From the NCBI GenBank assembly GCA_946624335.1, contig CAMOSA010000002.1, forward strand, positions 1 to 37,897: a stretch of DNA of 37,897 nucleotides, given 5' to 3'. The translations under genes and the position numbers were made by a program. Below, in pieces: positions 17,235 through 29,153 of this stretch (the stretch's first letter is position 1; every line of letters begins with the position of its first letter). This DNA comes from an uncultured Prevotellaceae bacterium. GTDB lineage: Bacteria; Bacteroidota; Bacteroidia; Bacteroidales; Bacteroidaceae. The notes beneath the pieces are model-generated. The model had not been told where the DNA came from and made no database searches. It saw only the letters and a program-made list of their open reading frames with translations.

Positions 17235-18710
17235 TTATTGTTGAAGCAGAAAGGCTTTGAAGTCGGCGAAGTCGCTCGTCAGGGGCACAGACTGTTTGGT
17301 GCCGCGCATGAAGGCCTGAAGCTTCTCGGGGATGGGAAGGTCGATGCCGAGAATCCTGTCGACGGTGTCCTTGAACTTTGCGGGGTGCGCTGTCTCGAGG
17401 AAGATGCCAGTCTCTCCGGGCGCAAGCTGCTCCTTTAAGGCACGGTAGCCACAGGCTCCGTGAGGATCGAGGACATAGCCCGTTCGGGCATAGCAGTCGC
17501 GCATGGTGGAGGCTATCTGGTCGTCGCTGTAGGTGGTACCGGTGATGAACGAATGGCCTGCAACGCCACCGTGTAGCGAGGGCAGCGGCTGTACATAGTC
17601 ACGCTGACCTAAGATATCCTGGACGTCCTTACGCCCATAGAGGTCGAGGATGCGTGCGAAGTTGGAGGGGGCGCCGACATCCATGGCATTGGCGATGGTC
17701 TGCTCAGAGGCGCGGGGGGAATAGATGCCCGTTTGGAGGTACTGGAAGAACACGTCGTTGGCATTGTTGGCTGCGATGAAACGCTTGACGGGAAGGCCCA
17801 TGACGTGCCCGAACAGTGCCGAGCAGATATTACCGAAGTTGCCAGAGGGGACACAGACTACAACGTTGTCTGATGACGAATGACGAATGTCGAATGTCGA
17901 ATCAGGTTTACCTTCAGTAGAGACGGGCAACTTACATCCGTCATTCGTCATCCTTCCCGATTCGTCATTCTTCCGTAGCTGTGCATAGGCCCAAAAGTAG
18001 TAGAAAGCCTGCGGCAGGAAGCGCGCCACGTTGATGGAGTTGGCCGAGGTCAGACGCATATGGGCGTTAAGCTCTGGATCCATGAAGGCGGCCTTCACCA
18101 GTGCCTGGCAGTCATCGAAGACGCCGTCGACCTCGATGGCGGTGATGTTCCGGCCGAGCGTCGTGAACTGGCACTCCTGGATAGGCGACACTTTACCCTT
18201 GGGATAAAGGACATAGACGTGAATGCCTTCGACGCCCAGGAAGCCGTTGGCAACGGCCGAACCCGTGTCGCCGGAGGTGGCGACGAGGACGTTGATTAAC
18301 TGACGGCTTGACGATTCACCATTTCCCTTCTCCCCCTCCTGGGCGAGGGACCATTGCAACAGCCTTGCCATGAAACGTGCGCCGACATCCTTGAAGGCCA
18401 ATGTGGGTCCGTGGAAGAGTTCGAGGGCGTAGATATTGGGCTCCACCTCAACGAGGGGGCAGTCGAAGGCGAGGGTGTCGTTGACGATGCGTCGCAGGTC
18501 GGCAGCGGGGATGTCCTCGCCGAAGAAGGCTTCGGCGACGCGATAGGCTGTCTCCTGGAAGGTGAGGCCTGCTATCTCGTCGAAGAACGAGGCCGGTAGC
18601 TGCTTGATGACTTCGGGCATATACAAGCCGCGGTCTTCGGCCAGACCGCGTACGACAGCATCGCGGAGTGTGGCGTAAGCTGCGTTATGATTGGTAGAAT
18701 AGTATTTCAT
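17235..18710 (-). CDS. thrC: Threonine synthase, with an in-frame repeat insertion
   Basis: 491 residues; Bacteroidales relatives are usually nearer 430-440. PLP lysine Lys107 lies in PTLAFKDVGARFM, and LVATSGDTGSAVANGF and VPSGNFGNICSALFGH bind the cofactor phosphate. It converts O-phosphohomoserine to threonine. Two segments look foreign: about 247-281 (from KNDESGRM to DIRHSSSD), encoded by ATGACGA heptamers, and a shorter Ser-rich one at about 124-137. Both fall between conserved blocks, so activity may be kept. Its ATG overlaps the upstream gene's stop as ATGA, giving tight translational coupling in the thrA-kinase-thrC operon. Confidence 0.95.
   Translation of the reverse strand: MKYYSTNHNAAYATLRDAVVRGLAEDRGLYMPEVIKQLPASFFDEIAGLTFQETAYRVAEAFFGEDIPAADLRRIVNDTLAFDCPLVEVEPNIYALELFHGPTLAFKDVGARFMARLLQWSLAQEGEKGNGESSSRQLINVLVATSGDTGSAVANGFLGVEGIHVYVLYPKGKVSPIQECQFTTLGRNITAIEVDGVFDDCQALVKAAFMDPELNAHMRLTSANSINVARFLPQAFYYFWAYAQLRKNDESGRMTNDGCKLPVSTEGKPDSTFDIRHSSSDNVVVCVPSGNFGNICSALFGHVMGLPVKRFIAANNANDVFFQYLQTGIYSPRASEQTIANAMDVGAPSNFARILDLYGRKDVQDILGQRDYVQPLPSLHGGVAGHSFITGTTYSDDQIASTMRDCYARTGYVLDPHGACGYRALKEQLAPGETGIFLETAHPAKFKDTVDRILGIDLPIPEKLQAFMRGTKQSVPLTSDFADFKAFLLQQ
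17870..17972. repeat. Heptamer repeats (ATGACGA/ATGTCGA) inside thrC
   Basis: Units ATGACGA, ATGACGA, ATGTCGA, ATGTCGA lie at 17871-17901. Inverted units (ATTCGTC, GATTCGTC) lie at 17938-17970, with a non-repeat 35-bp middle. The whole is in frame within thrC and can form a hairpin. Confidence 0.75.
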
Positions 18711-19999
18711 TTTGTCATAAATAGTTGAATGAACTCATCGCCTTCGAGCAGCCCGTAGGCACCGCCCTTAGCCGCGTCTTCGTCGAAGGTCTGCACGCTG
18801 TCGGGTTCGATGCCAGGGTAATAGATGGCGAAAGGAATGGGTTCGGCAGTGTGAGTGCGATGTGCGCAGGGCGTGGGGTGATCGGGCAGGAGGGCGATGG
18901 AGATAGGGGGAAGAGGCTGGGCGCTGCTATCGAACGGAGTTGGTGCCTCTCCATCACGAAGGAGTGGGGCGAGGAACTTGTTCAGGATGGGTTGTATGAG
19001 TCTGTGGTCGAGGTCCTCGATGGTCTGCAGCTTGAGGGGCACGGAACCGTCGTGCCCGGCTTCGTCGCTGGCTTCGACGTGCAGATAGACGAAATCCTCG
19101 CCGCCTGCAGGGCTATCGGGGTCCGAGCCGAGCAGGGCGTCGATGGCAGCCTGGGCTTTGCCCTCAAAGTTGGTGTCGAAAAGTCCCGTGGCACCGGGTA
19201 CATTGATGACACGGAGGCCGGCATAGCGCCCGATGCCGCGTATGAGGTCGACGGCAGTGATGACGGCTCCGTGGCTGATCTGTTCAGGGAAGCGTTCGGT
19301 CAGCGGGGTCATCTGTGGACGGTAGCCACCGCCCCACGGCCAGATGCTGGACGCCATGTCTTTTCCCTCACGCGCGCGTTCCTTATTTAATGGGTGGGTC
19401 GGCAACAACTCCTGCGAGCGTCTGACGAGGTCTCTGAGCAGCGCCGCCGTCTCCTCGGCCTCGGGCACTTCAGCTTGTATCTCAAACTGCTCCCAGGGCT
19501 GTCCCGGAACATCGTGGGGCGGCGTGCATCGAAGACGCTTGTCGCCGCCCTTTATGACCAGCAGATGGCGGTACTGCACACCGGTGTAGAAGTGTACACG
19601 CTCGTTGGCCAACTGATCGTTGAGGAAGCGGATGAGCTGGTCACCCTCCTCTGTCTCGAGGCGGCCGCATGAATGGTTCTTCAATATGTCACCTTCTACG
19701 CAGACGAGGTTGCAGCGCAGAGCCAGGTCGTCGGGTTGGAGGTCTACGCCGATGCTGGCCGCTTCGAGTGGTCCACGTCCTTCGTAGACACGATGCTGAT
19801 CGTAACCTAAAATACTGCTGTTGGCGACTTCCGAGCCAGGATGGAAGCCGTCGGGGACGGTCTTCAGCAGGCCGCAGCAGCCGTGACGGGCAAGCCAGTC
19901 CATGGCGGGCGTGTCGGCGTACTGAAGGAGGGTCTTTCCATTCAGTTGTGGCACGTGCCAGTCGGCCATTCCGTCACCGAGAATGATGAGGTGTTTCAT
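18707..19999 (-). CDS. Phosphoglycerate-mutase-like protein (COG3635 type), probable homoserine kinase
   Basis: 430 residues of the alkaline-phosphatase superfamily, archaeal-type cofactor-independent phosphoglycerate mutase branch. MKHLIILGDGMAD supplies the first metal ligands, PGSEVANSSILGYD the catalytic serine region and VYLHVEASDEAGHDG further metal ligands. It lies between thrA and thrC, where the homoserine kinase step is otherwise missing. From memory, genetic work in Bacteroides assigned homoserine kinase activity to this protein type, so homoserine phosphorylation is the best call; phosphoglycerate mutase remains possible. It starts 4 bp after thrA stops and overlaps thrC by ATGA. 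The Ala/Pro-rich stretch around 355-385 is variable. Confidence 0.88.
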   Translation of the reverse strand: MKHLIILGDGMADWHVPQLNGKTLLQYADTPAMDWLARHGCCGLLKTVPDGFHPGSEVANSSILGYDQHRVYEGRGPLEAASIGVDLQPDDLALRCNLVCVEGDILKNHSCGRLETEEGDQLIRFLNDQLANERVHFYTGVQYRHLLVIKGGDKRLRCTPPHDVPGQPWEQFEIQAEVPEAEETAALLRDLVRRSQELLPTHPLNKERAREGKDMASSIWPWGGGYRPQMTPLTERFPEQISHGAVITAVDLIRGIGRYAGLRVINVPGATGLFDTNFEGKAQAAIDALLGSDPDSPAGGEDFVYLHVEASDEAGHDGSVPLKLQTIEDLDHRLIQPILNKFLAPLLRDGEAPTPFDSSAQPLPPISIALLPDHPTPCAHRTHTAEPIPFAIYYPGIEPDSVQTFDEDAAKGGAYGLLEGDEFIQLFMTK

Positions 20000-20003
20000 A
20001 AGC

Positions 20004-22433
20004 TTAGATATTCGCGATACTCATGATGTCGGCGAAGACACCAGCCGCTGTCACGCTGGCGCCGGCGCCGTAGCCCTGGATGAGCATAGGAAATTCACGA
20101 TAACGCTCAGTAGTGAGCATAACGATGTTGTTGCTGCCTTCGAGGCGGTAGAAGGGATGGTTCTGTGGTATCTCTTCGAGCGATACGCTGGCCTTGCCGT
20201 TCTCGAACTTGGCCACGAATCTCCAGCGCTTGCCCTCGGCCTCAAGGCGGCTGCGGCGACGCTCGAAGTCGTCATCGAGTGACGGCAACCGCTTCCAGAA
20301 CGTGTCGACATCGCCGTCAAAGAATTCTTGAGGGATAAATAGGTGAGCGTCGACGTCGACCTGTTCGACATGGTAGCCTGCTTCACGTGCCAGAATGACC
20401 AGCTTGCGGATAACGTCCTTGCCGCTGAGGTCGATGCGTGGGTCGGGCTCGCTGTAGCCCTCGGCCTTGGCCATCTGCACGGTCTGGCTGAAGGGCACGT
20501 CGGCGCTGATCTTGTTGAAGATATAGTTGAGCGTACCGCTCAGCACGGCTTCGATGCGCAGAATCTTGTCGCCCGAGTGAATGAGGTCGTTGATGGTGCG
20601 GATGATGGGCAGTCCGGCACCGACGTTGGTCTCGAAGAGGAACTTGACGCCGCGCTTCTGAGCGATGGTCTTCAGCTCATGGTAGTTCTCGTAATCGCTG
20701 CTGGCCGCCAGCTTGTTGGCCGCCACGACGTTGATGTTATGCTCGAGGAAGTCTTTGTAGAGCCCGGCCACTTCGGGCGAGGCGGTGCAATCGACAAAGA
20801 CGGAGTTGAAGATATTCATGCCGATCACTTCGTCGCGCAGGCGGCTGACGTCGCTCTCGGCGGCGTTGTCGAGCTGCTTGCGCCACTCGATGAGGTTGAT
20901 GCCTTCGCGCGTGAAGAGCGCCTTATGGCTGCTGGCCAGCCCTACGACATTCAGCTTGAGGCCATGCTCCTGCTTGAGCTTCTCTTGTTGCGAGGCTATC
21001 TGCTCGATGAGCGAGCGGCCTACGGTGCCGACACCGCAGAGGAAGAGGTTCAGCACCTGATATTCCGAGAGGAAGAAGGCATCGTGTATGACATTAAGGG
21101 TCTTGCGCAAGTATTTCGAGTCGACGACAAAGGAGATGTTGGTCTCCGATGCGCCCTGAGCACAGGCTATGACGCTGATGCCCGAGCGTCCCAGCGTGCC
21201 GAAGAGCTTGCCTGCTATGCCGGGCGTGTGCTTCATGTTCTCGCCTACGACAGCTACGGTGGCCAAGCCTCCTTCGGCTTGCATACGGAACATAGCCCCC
21301 GTCTCTATCTCCTTGGCAAACTCCTCGTTGAGGACGCGGCACGCCTCGGCGGCGTCCTCGTCGCGGACACCGATACTGGTGCTGTTTTCCGACGAAGCCT
21401 GTGAGACCATGAACACCGAGATACCATTCTCGGCCAGGACAGAGAAGATACGGCGGTTGACACCGATCACGCCGACCATGGAGAGACCGGAGACGGTGAT
21501 GAGCGTCGTGCCCTTGATGCTTGATATACCTTTGATGAGGCGGCTGTCGTCGACAATCTCCTTTTTGATGATGGTGCCAGGTGCGTCGGGGTTGAAGGTA
21601 TTCTTGATGAGAATGGGTATGTTCTTGACGCAGACCGGATAGATGGTAGGCGGATAGACCACTTTGGCACCAAAGTTGCACAGCTCCATGGCCTCGATGT
21701 ACGAAAGCTCTGGGATGACGTAGGCGTTGGAAATCACTCGCGGATCGGCCGTCATGAATCCGTCGACGTCGGTCCAGATCTCGAGCACGCTGGCATCGAG
21801 CGCAGCGGCAATGATGCTGGCGGTGTAGTCCGAGCCGCCCCGTCCGAGGTTGGTCACCTCGCCACTCTCGGCATCCGTCGAGATGAAACCGGGCACGAGC
21901 GATATCTCAGGCATCTGCTGCCACGTCTTGCGCACCAGCTCGTTGGTCAGCTCGCTGGCCAGCAGGGCTCGTCCGCCCTTGACCTCTGTTTTGATGAACT
22001 CGCGGCTGTCGTACCATTGGGCATCCTTGATGAGCGTGGCAACGATCTTGCTGCTGAGGCGCTCGCCGTAACTGACGATAGCGGCCTGCGTCTTCGGTGA
22101 GAGATCATGGATGAGGTAAACACCCTGGAAGATCGAACGCAACTCTTCGAGCAGGCTGTCGGTGATGCGCAGCAGGCCGTCGCGTTCCGCACCGGCGGGG
22201 ATGACCGTATCGATCATCGCATGATGGCGCTGGGCTATCTCGGCATAAGCGGTGAGATAGGAGATATCGCCGCTGAGGGCGAGCTGTGAGGTGCGGATCA
22301 GCTTATCGGTGATACCGCCGAGGGCTGACACGACGACGATGACGGGTTCGGTCTGCGACTCGACGATGCGCTTGACGTTCAGGATACTGTCTGCGGAGCC
22401 CACACTGGAGCCTCCAAATTTGAGGACTTTCAT
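20004..22433 (-). CDS. thrA: Bifunctional aspartate kinase/homoserine dehydrogenase
   Basis: 809 residues from the ATG at 22433 (MKVLKFGGSSVGS); an alternative in-frame start 24 bp upstream overlaps the promoter box and was not used. Residues 1 to about 300 are the aspartate kinase domain. About 310-455 hold paired ACT regulatory domains (LITVSGLSMVGVIGVNRRIF), and from about 459 the homoserine dehydrogenase starts with the Rossmann motif LFLCGVGTVGRS. It performs the first and third steps from aspartate to homoserine and is normally inhibited by threonine through the ACT domains. It is first in the operon, followed 4 bp later by the kinase-like gene. Confidence 0.96.
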   Translation of the reverse strand: MKVLKFGGSSVGSADSILNVKRIVESQTEPVIVVVSALGGITDKLIRTSQLALSGDISYLTAYAEIAQRHHAMIDTVIPAGAERDGLLRITDSLLEELRSIFQGVYLIHDLSPKTQAAIVSYGERLSSKIVATLIKDAQWYDSREFIKTEVKGGRALLASELTNELVRKTWQQMPEISLVPGFISTDAESGEVTNLGRGGSDYTASIIAAALDASVLEIWTDVDGFMTADPRVISNAYVIPELSYIEAMELCNFGAKVVYPPTIYPVCVKNIPILIKNTFNPDAPGTIIKKEIVDDSRLIKGISSIKGTTLITVSGLSMVGVIGVNRRIFSVLAENGISVFMVSQASSENSTSIGVRDEDAAEACRVLNEEFAKEIETGAMFRMQAEGGLATVAVVGENMKHTPGIAGKLFGTLGRSGISVIACAQGASETNISFVVDSKYLRKTLNVIHDAFFLSEYQVLNLFLCGVGTVGRSLIEQIASQQEKLKQEHGLKLNVVGLASSHKALFTREGINLIEWRKQLDNAAESDVSRLRDEVIGMNIFNSVFVDCTASPEVAGLYKDFLEHNINVVAANKLAASSDYENYHELKTIAQKRGVKFLFETNVGAGLPIIRTINDLIHSGDKILRIEAVLSGTLNYIFNKISADVPFSQTVQMAKAEGYSEPDPRIDLSGKDVIRKLVILAREAGYHVEQVDVDAHLFIPQEFFDGDVDTFWKRLPSLDDDFERRRSRLEAEGKRWRFVAKFENGKASVSLEEIPQNHPFYRLEGSNNIVMLTTERYREFPMLIQGYGAGASVTAAGVFADIMSIANI

Positions 22434-22454
22434 AGGGAGTTTCAATTTTGGGTG

Positions 22455-22462
22455 CAAAAGTA
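22455..22462 (-). promoter_or_regulatory. -7 box (TACTTTTG) of the thr operon
   Basis: A TAnnTTTG match on the minus strand, 21 bp before the thrA ATG. No threonine/isoleucine-rich leader peptide could be found in the short 5' region, so classic thr attenuation is not evident. Confidence 0.55.
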
Positions 22463-22534
22463 ATGAATAAACACCAAAAAAGCGACTTTTGCTTCAAATA
22501 TTTAAGGTATTTGTGCGTAAAAAGACATTTTATG

Positions 22535-24427
22535 TCAATCTGCGTGTCTTTCGCTGTCGTCGCTAAGCTGGAGCTCCTCGTCTTGCAGCAGTCTGTGCAA
22601 GACACGTCCGACGATGCTTTCTGGCACATCGTGGAGGTGAATGTCGAGGATGGAAGTGGGGTGGTTAATGGCTATGAAATCGATGATGCGCTGCCGCACG
22701 CTGTCTTCATCGAAGCGGGGAAGTATGTCCTGTCCGGAGCAGTTGTCGCAGTGTCCACAGTCGCAGGTCATGTCCTCGCCGAAATACTTGAGGAGGTAAC
22801 GGCTGCGGCACGTCTTCGTCGCGATGTAGCCCAACATGGTGTCGATGCGCTGGCTGAGCTCCCGCTTGCGGTCATCGTAAATGGCGGGGGGCAGGACGAT
22901 GGCGTCGGTCTCGATGCGGCGTTGTGTGAAGGTGAGATAGGGGATGAATTTCCGGGGAATAAAACGTATGATGTGTCGTTGACTGAGTTCGATAAGCAGT
23001 TGGCTGATGGTCTGCGCGTCGGTGTTGAGCTTGAAGGCAATCTCGTCCTCGTCGATGTAGGCATATTCGCTGAAAATGCCGGTGCAGGTGCGCAGCAGAT
23101 GCTGCAGCAGCTGTTCGGGGCGTGGTGGCAGATGAATGCCGTAAAGCTCATCGCGATGGCAGAGCATCATCACGCGGCTCATGTTTTCCTCGGCGTCGGC
23201 CCATTCGATATAGCCGGCGCGTGAGAGTAGCTGGAGCGCGTTGTAGGCCCTCACGGGGAAGTGACGGAAGTTGCGGCAGAACTCTTCGAGGTTGAACTCG
23301 CGTGTCACGCCATACCCGTCGCCCATAGCCATCTGGAGATAGAAACAGGCGTCTTCGTACACCTTACGGATGTATTCGATGGGCGGGAACGTCAGGTCGA
23401 TACGTTGGCGCAGCAGTCGAGCCGTCCGTTGGTCGTACAGTAATATCGCGTAAGCGTTGAGGCCGTCGCGCCCTGCCCGTCCAGCTTCTTGGAAATAGGC
23501 CTCGGGTGCGTCGGGCACGTCAGAGTGAATGACCAGCCTGACGTCGGGCTTGTCGATGCCCATGCCGAAGGCGTTGGTGGCCACCATCACGCGTATCTCC
23601 CCTTCCTGCCAGGCCTTGGCCCGCTCGTTCTTCTCGTGATTGGTCAACCCGGCGTGGTAGTTGGTAGCGCTGATGTTCCGGCGCGACAGGTATTCGGCTA
23701 TCTCGCGGGTGTCCTTCCGGCTTCGTGTGTAGACGATGGCCGATCCTGGAATCTTCTGCAGCAACTCTTCGATGTCCTGTTCCTTGGTGATGGCTATCTG
23801 GCGTACCGTATAGGTCAGGTTCTTACGCTCGAAGCTCATGCGCTTGACGTTGACCTGTCTGAATCCCAGCTGCCGCTGGATGTCTTCGATGACGGCAGGA
23901 GTGGCCGTGGCCGTCAGTGCCAGGACGGGTGCCGAGGGCAGTAGTTTCCGGATCTGGGTGATCTGTGTGTAAGAGGGCCTGAAGTCATAGCCCCACTGCG
24001 AGATACAGTGCGCCTCGTCGACAGTGATGAAGCTGACCTTCATGTGCCGCAGCTTGGCCTGGAAAACCTCTGAGGCGATGCGCTCAGGCGAGATATAGAG
24101 GAACTTGAAGTTACCGTAGACACAGTTCTCGAGTGCTACGATAATCTCGTCGCGGGTCATACCAGTATACACCGCCGTGGCTTTGATGCCCTGGCGGCGT
24201 AGGTGTTCCACCTGATCCTTCATCAGTGCGATGAGTGGGCTGATGACCAGGCACAGCCCATCCTGAGCCATCGCTGGCACTTGAAAGGTGATGCTTTTGC
24301 CACCGCCCGTAGGCATCAGCCCCAGTGTGTCGCGGCCGGCGCCGATGCTCTCGATGATGTCTTGCTGAATGCCTCGGAAGGCTTCGTAGCCGAAGTATTG
24401 CTTGAGGATGGATAGGTAATCAGGCAT
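22535..24427 (-). CDS. recQ: RecQ family ATP-dependent DNA helicase
   Basis: 630 residues. Walker A is MPTGGGKS (38-45), the Walker B box DEAH (137-140) is followed by the RecQ loop CISQWGYDFRPSY, and helicase motif VI is FQEAGRAGRDG. The RecQ-Ct zinc site has cysteines between about 540 and 563 (CDCGHCDNC), then a winged-helix region. No clear HRDC domain follows; the last 65 residues are short and acidic. It unwinds DNA 3'-5' in recombination and repair. Its start overlaps the recJ stop by 8 bp, so helicase and nuclease are co-translated, fitting their known joint action in end processing. Confidence 0.93.
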   Translation of the reverse strand: MPDYLSILKQYFGYEAFRGIQQDIIESIGAGRDTLGLMPTGGGKSITFQVPAMAQDGLCLVISPLIALMKDQVEHLRRQGIKATAVYTGMTRDEIIVALENCVYGNFKFLYISPERIASEVFQAKLRHMKVSFITVDEAHCISQWGYDFRPSYTQITQIRKLLPSAPVLALTATATPAVIEDIQRQLGFRQVNVKRMSFERKNLTYTVRQIAITKEQDIEELLQKIPGSAIVYTRSRKDTREIAEYLSRRNISATNYHAGLTNHEKNERAKAWQEGEIRVMVATNAFGMGIDKPDVRLVIHSDVPDAPEAYFQEAGRAGRDGLNAYAILLYDQRTARLLRQRIDLTFPPIEYIRKVYEDACFYLQMAMGDGYGVTREFNLEEFCRNFRHFPVRAYNALQLLSRAGYIEWADAEENMSRVMMLCHRDELYGIHLPPRPEQLLQHLLRTCTGIFSEYAYIDEDEIAFKLNTDAQTISQLLIELSQRHIIRFIPRKFIPYLTFTQRRIETDAIVLPPAIYDDRKRELSQRIDTMLGYIATKTCRSRYLLKYFGEDMTCDCGHCDNCSGQDILPRFDEDSVRQRIIDFIAINHPTSILDIHLHDVPESIVGRVLHRLLQDEELQLSDDSERHAD

Positions 24428-26144
24428 CTTCGCTCGGGCGGATATCTTCGATTTGCAGCTGAACCTCGCTTCGCTTGTGTGAATTCTCTTCTATGGTGTA
24501 GCAGATGTCGAAGGCGTGACGGCTCTTGATGAAGCGCGCCTGTGAGCTCTGTCCGAAGGCTATGCCACTGACGATGTTGTGGCTCTTGTTGTCCACCAGC
24601 TCCAGCTTGATGTGTTCCTGATGATGGCCTACGACCTTGCTTGTGCCGTAGTCGTAGACGTGCTCGGTGCAGAACAGTGGCTTCTGGTTGTCGGGCCCGA
24701 ACGGTGCAAAACGGCGCAGGTCGTTGTAGAAGCGATGGCTGATGTCCTTGAAATCGAGCATGGCGTCGATGTTGAGCTCCGGCTGGATCTGTGAGTCGAG
24801 GATGTGCTCGTTGACGTAGGCCTCGAAGCGCCGCTTGAACTCGGGCACGTTCTCCACTTTCATGGATAAGCCTGCGGCGTAGGTGTGCCCGCCGAAGTTC
24901 TCCAGCAGGTCGCGGCATGAGTCGATGGCTCGGTATACGTCAAAGCCTCCGACGGAGCGTGCCGAGCCCGTGGCCATATCATCGGTGCGTGTCAGCACGA
25001 CAGCCGGTCGGCAGTAGACCTCGGTCAGTCGCGAGGCGACGATGCCGATGACGCCTTTGTGCCACTCCTCACTGTAGAGGACGATGGCGCGTTGCTCATG
25101 GTTGTGGTCCAGACGCTCGACGATGTTGTTGGCCTCCTGCGTCATCTCTTTGTCCAGGTCCTTGCGCTGATCGTTGTAGGCGTTAATCTGCAAGGCCATG
25201 CGATGGGCGCGCTGTGGGTCGCGCTCCACGAGCAGCGCCACGGCTTCGCTCCCCTTCTGCATACGTCCCGATGCATTGATGCGTGGGCCGATCTTGAAGA
25301 TGATGTCCGAGAGGGTGATCTCGCGGTCGAGGAGCCCGCACACTTCGATGATAGCTTTCAGGCCTACGCTGACCTTCGAGTTGATCTGCTTCAGTCCATG
25401 GAAAGCCAGCACGCGGTTCTCGCCCTGAATGGGCACGATGTCCGACGCGATGCTCACGGCACACAGATCCAGCAAGGGCACCAGCTGCGAGAAGGGTATG
25501 CCATTGTCGATGGCGAAGGCTTGCATCAGCTTGAAGCCCACGCCGCATCCCGAGAGGTGCTCGTAGGGGTAGGTGGCGTCGAGGCGTTTGGCGTTGAGGA
25601 TGGCCACCGCCGGAGGCAGCTCATCGCCTGGCACATGGTGGTCGCAGATGATGAAGTCGATGCCTAAGCTCTTGGCATAGGCAATCTCCTCGTTGGCCTT
25701 GATGCCGCAGTCGAGCACGATGATGAGGCCTACGCCCGACTCGTGGGCGAAGTCGACGCCCTGACGGCTCACGCCATAGCCCTCTTCGATGCGGTCGGGG
25801 ATGTAGAAATCAATGTTTGTCGTGAACTGCTGTAGAAAACGGTAGACCAGAGCTACCGCCGTGCAACCGTCCACGTCGTAATCTCCGTACACTAAGATAC
25901 GTTCTTTACGTCCCAGGGCCATGTTCAGCCTGTCCACCGCTATGCGCATATCGCGGAAAAGAAACGGGTCAAGCAATTCAGAGAGCTGCGGACGGAAGAA
26001 ACGTTTTGCCTCCGCTGCCGTGGTGATGCCACGTTGCATCAGCAACAGGCCGAGCGTGGGGTGAATACCCACGTCGGCAGCCAGTGCCTTAGCTGCTTCC
26101 AGGCGATCGGGTGTAGGAGGTTCGTAATTCCATTTGTAGTTCAT
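24420..26144 (-). CDS. recJ: Single-stranded-DNA-specific exonuclease RecJ
   Basis: 574 residues, normal for RecJ. The DHH phosphoesterase motifs are visible: DYDVDG (88-93), VLDCGIKA (144-151) and DHH (168-170). The DHHA1 part includes the glycine-rich FGGHTYAAGLSM. An OB-fold C-terminal domain follows. It degrades single-stranded DNA 5' to 3' using Mn or Mg in recombination and mismatch repair. It is upstream of and overlaps recQ. A -7 box lies about 55 bp upstream of its ATG. Confidence 0.95.
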   Translation of the reverse strand: MNYKWNYEPPTPDRLEAAKALAADVGIHPTLGLLLMQRGITTAAEAKRFFRPQLSELLDPFLFRDMRIAVDRLNMALGRKERILVYGDYDVDGCTAVALVYRFLQQFTTNIDFYIPDRIEEGYGVSRQGVDFAHESGVGLIIVLDCGIKANEEIAYAKSLGIDFIICDHHVPGDELPPAVAILNAKRLDATYPYEHLSGCGVGFKLMQAFAIDNGIPFSQLVPLLDLCAVSIASDIVPIQGENRVLAFHGLKQINSKVSVGLKAIIEVCGLLDREITLSDIIFKIGPRINASGRMQKGSEAVALLVERDPQRAHRMALQINAYNDQRKDLDKEMTQEANNIVERLDHNHEQRAIVLYSEEWHKGVIGIVASRLTEVYCRPAVVLTRTDDMATGSARSVGGFDVYRAIDSCRDLLENFGGHTYAAGLSMKVENVPEFKRRFEAYVNEHILDSQIQPELNIDAMLDFKDISHRFYNDLRRFAPFGPDNQKPLFCTEHVYDYGTSKVVGHHQEHIKLELVDNKSHNIVSGIAFGQSSQARFIKSRHAFDICYTIEENSHKRSEVQLQIEDIRPSEDA

Positions 26145-26196
26145 ATATATTGTTTTTTTATCCTATTTCTTTTCCTGTTGCCCTATAATGAGCGCT

Positions 26197-26204
26197 CAAA
26201 GGTA
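26197..26204 (-). promoter_or_regulatory. -7 box (TACCTTTG) of recJ-recQ
   Basis: A TAnnTTTG match on the minus strand. The rest of the gap between recJ and alaS (26145-26392) is AT-rich and holds only this box and the alaS terminator. Confidence 0.55.
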
Positions 26205-26335
26205 CAAAAAAATCTGTCATGCCGTACGAAAAAGTGTGCTAATAAACTATAAAGACTTTGTTTTTACGTGTTTTTTGTCGTGTGAGGTGCTATTACAGGG
26301 GCATCAATCGCCCGATCCAGGTGCCGAAGCGTACA

Positions 26336-26368
26336 CAAAAAAGCCCTGCTGAGGGAGTCAGCAGGGCT
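26336..26368 (-). terminator. Rho-independent terminator of alaS
   Basis: On the minus strand a perfect 11-bp stem AGCCCTGCTGA/TCAGCAGGGCT with a 5-nt loop is followed directly by six T residues. It starts about 25 bp after the alaS stop. Confidence 0.9.
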
Positions 26369-26392
26369 ATGTCTGTCGATGTCGTTGCATGC

Positions 26393-29023
<2,631 letters not shown>

Positions 29024-29029
29024 TATCTT

Positions 29030-29066
29030 GATTTACGATTTGACCATTTACGATTTACCATTTACG
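29030..29066. repeat. Heptamer repeat (GATTTAC/CATTTAC) in the alaS leader
   Basis: About five units (GATTTAC, GATTTGA, CATTTAC, GATTTAC, CATTTAC) lie between the -7 box at 29087 and the alaS ATG, so they are transcribed as most of the 5' untranslated region. Confidence 0.7.
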
Positions 29067-29086
29067 TGGCTTTCGCATTTTGCGCG

Positions 29087-29094
29087 CAAAGGTA
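29087..29094 (-). promoter_or_regulatory. -7 box (TACCTTTG) of alaS
   Basis: A TAnnTTTG match on the minus strand, 63 bp before the alaS ATG. It lies close after the rRNA methyltransferase gene. Confidence 0.6.
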
Positions 29095-29110
29095 CATCTT
29101 TTTTCTGATA

Positions 29111-29127
29111 TAAAAGCCATTGTGGCT
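29111..29127 (-). terminator. Possible weak terminator after the rRNA methyltransferase gene
   Basis: On the minus strand a 5-bp stem AGCCA/TGGCT with a 3-nt loop is followed by TTTTATA. The stem is short, so this is only a candidate. Confidence 0.3.
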
Positions 29128-29153
29128 CAAAAACTTTATGCAGCCCGTCGTTT

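Noticed and set aside
22434..22534. Threonine-rich leader peptide or attenuator before thrA
   Set aside because: The region is too short and AT-rich, with no Thr/Ile codon run and no terminator hairpin.
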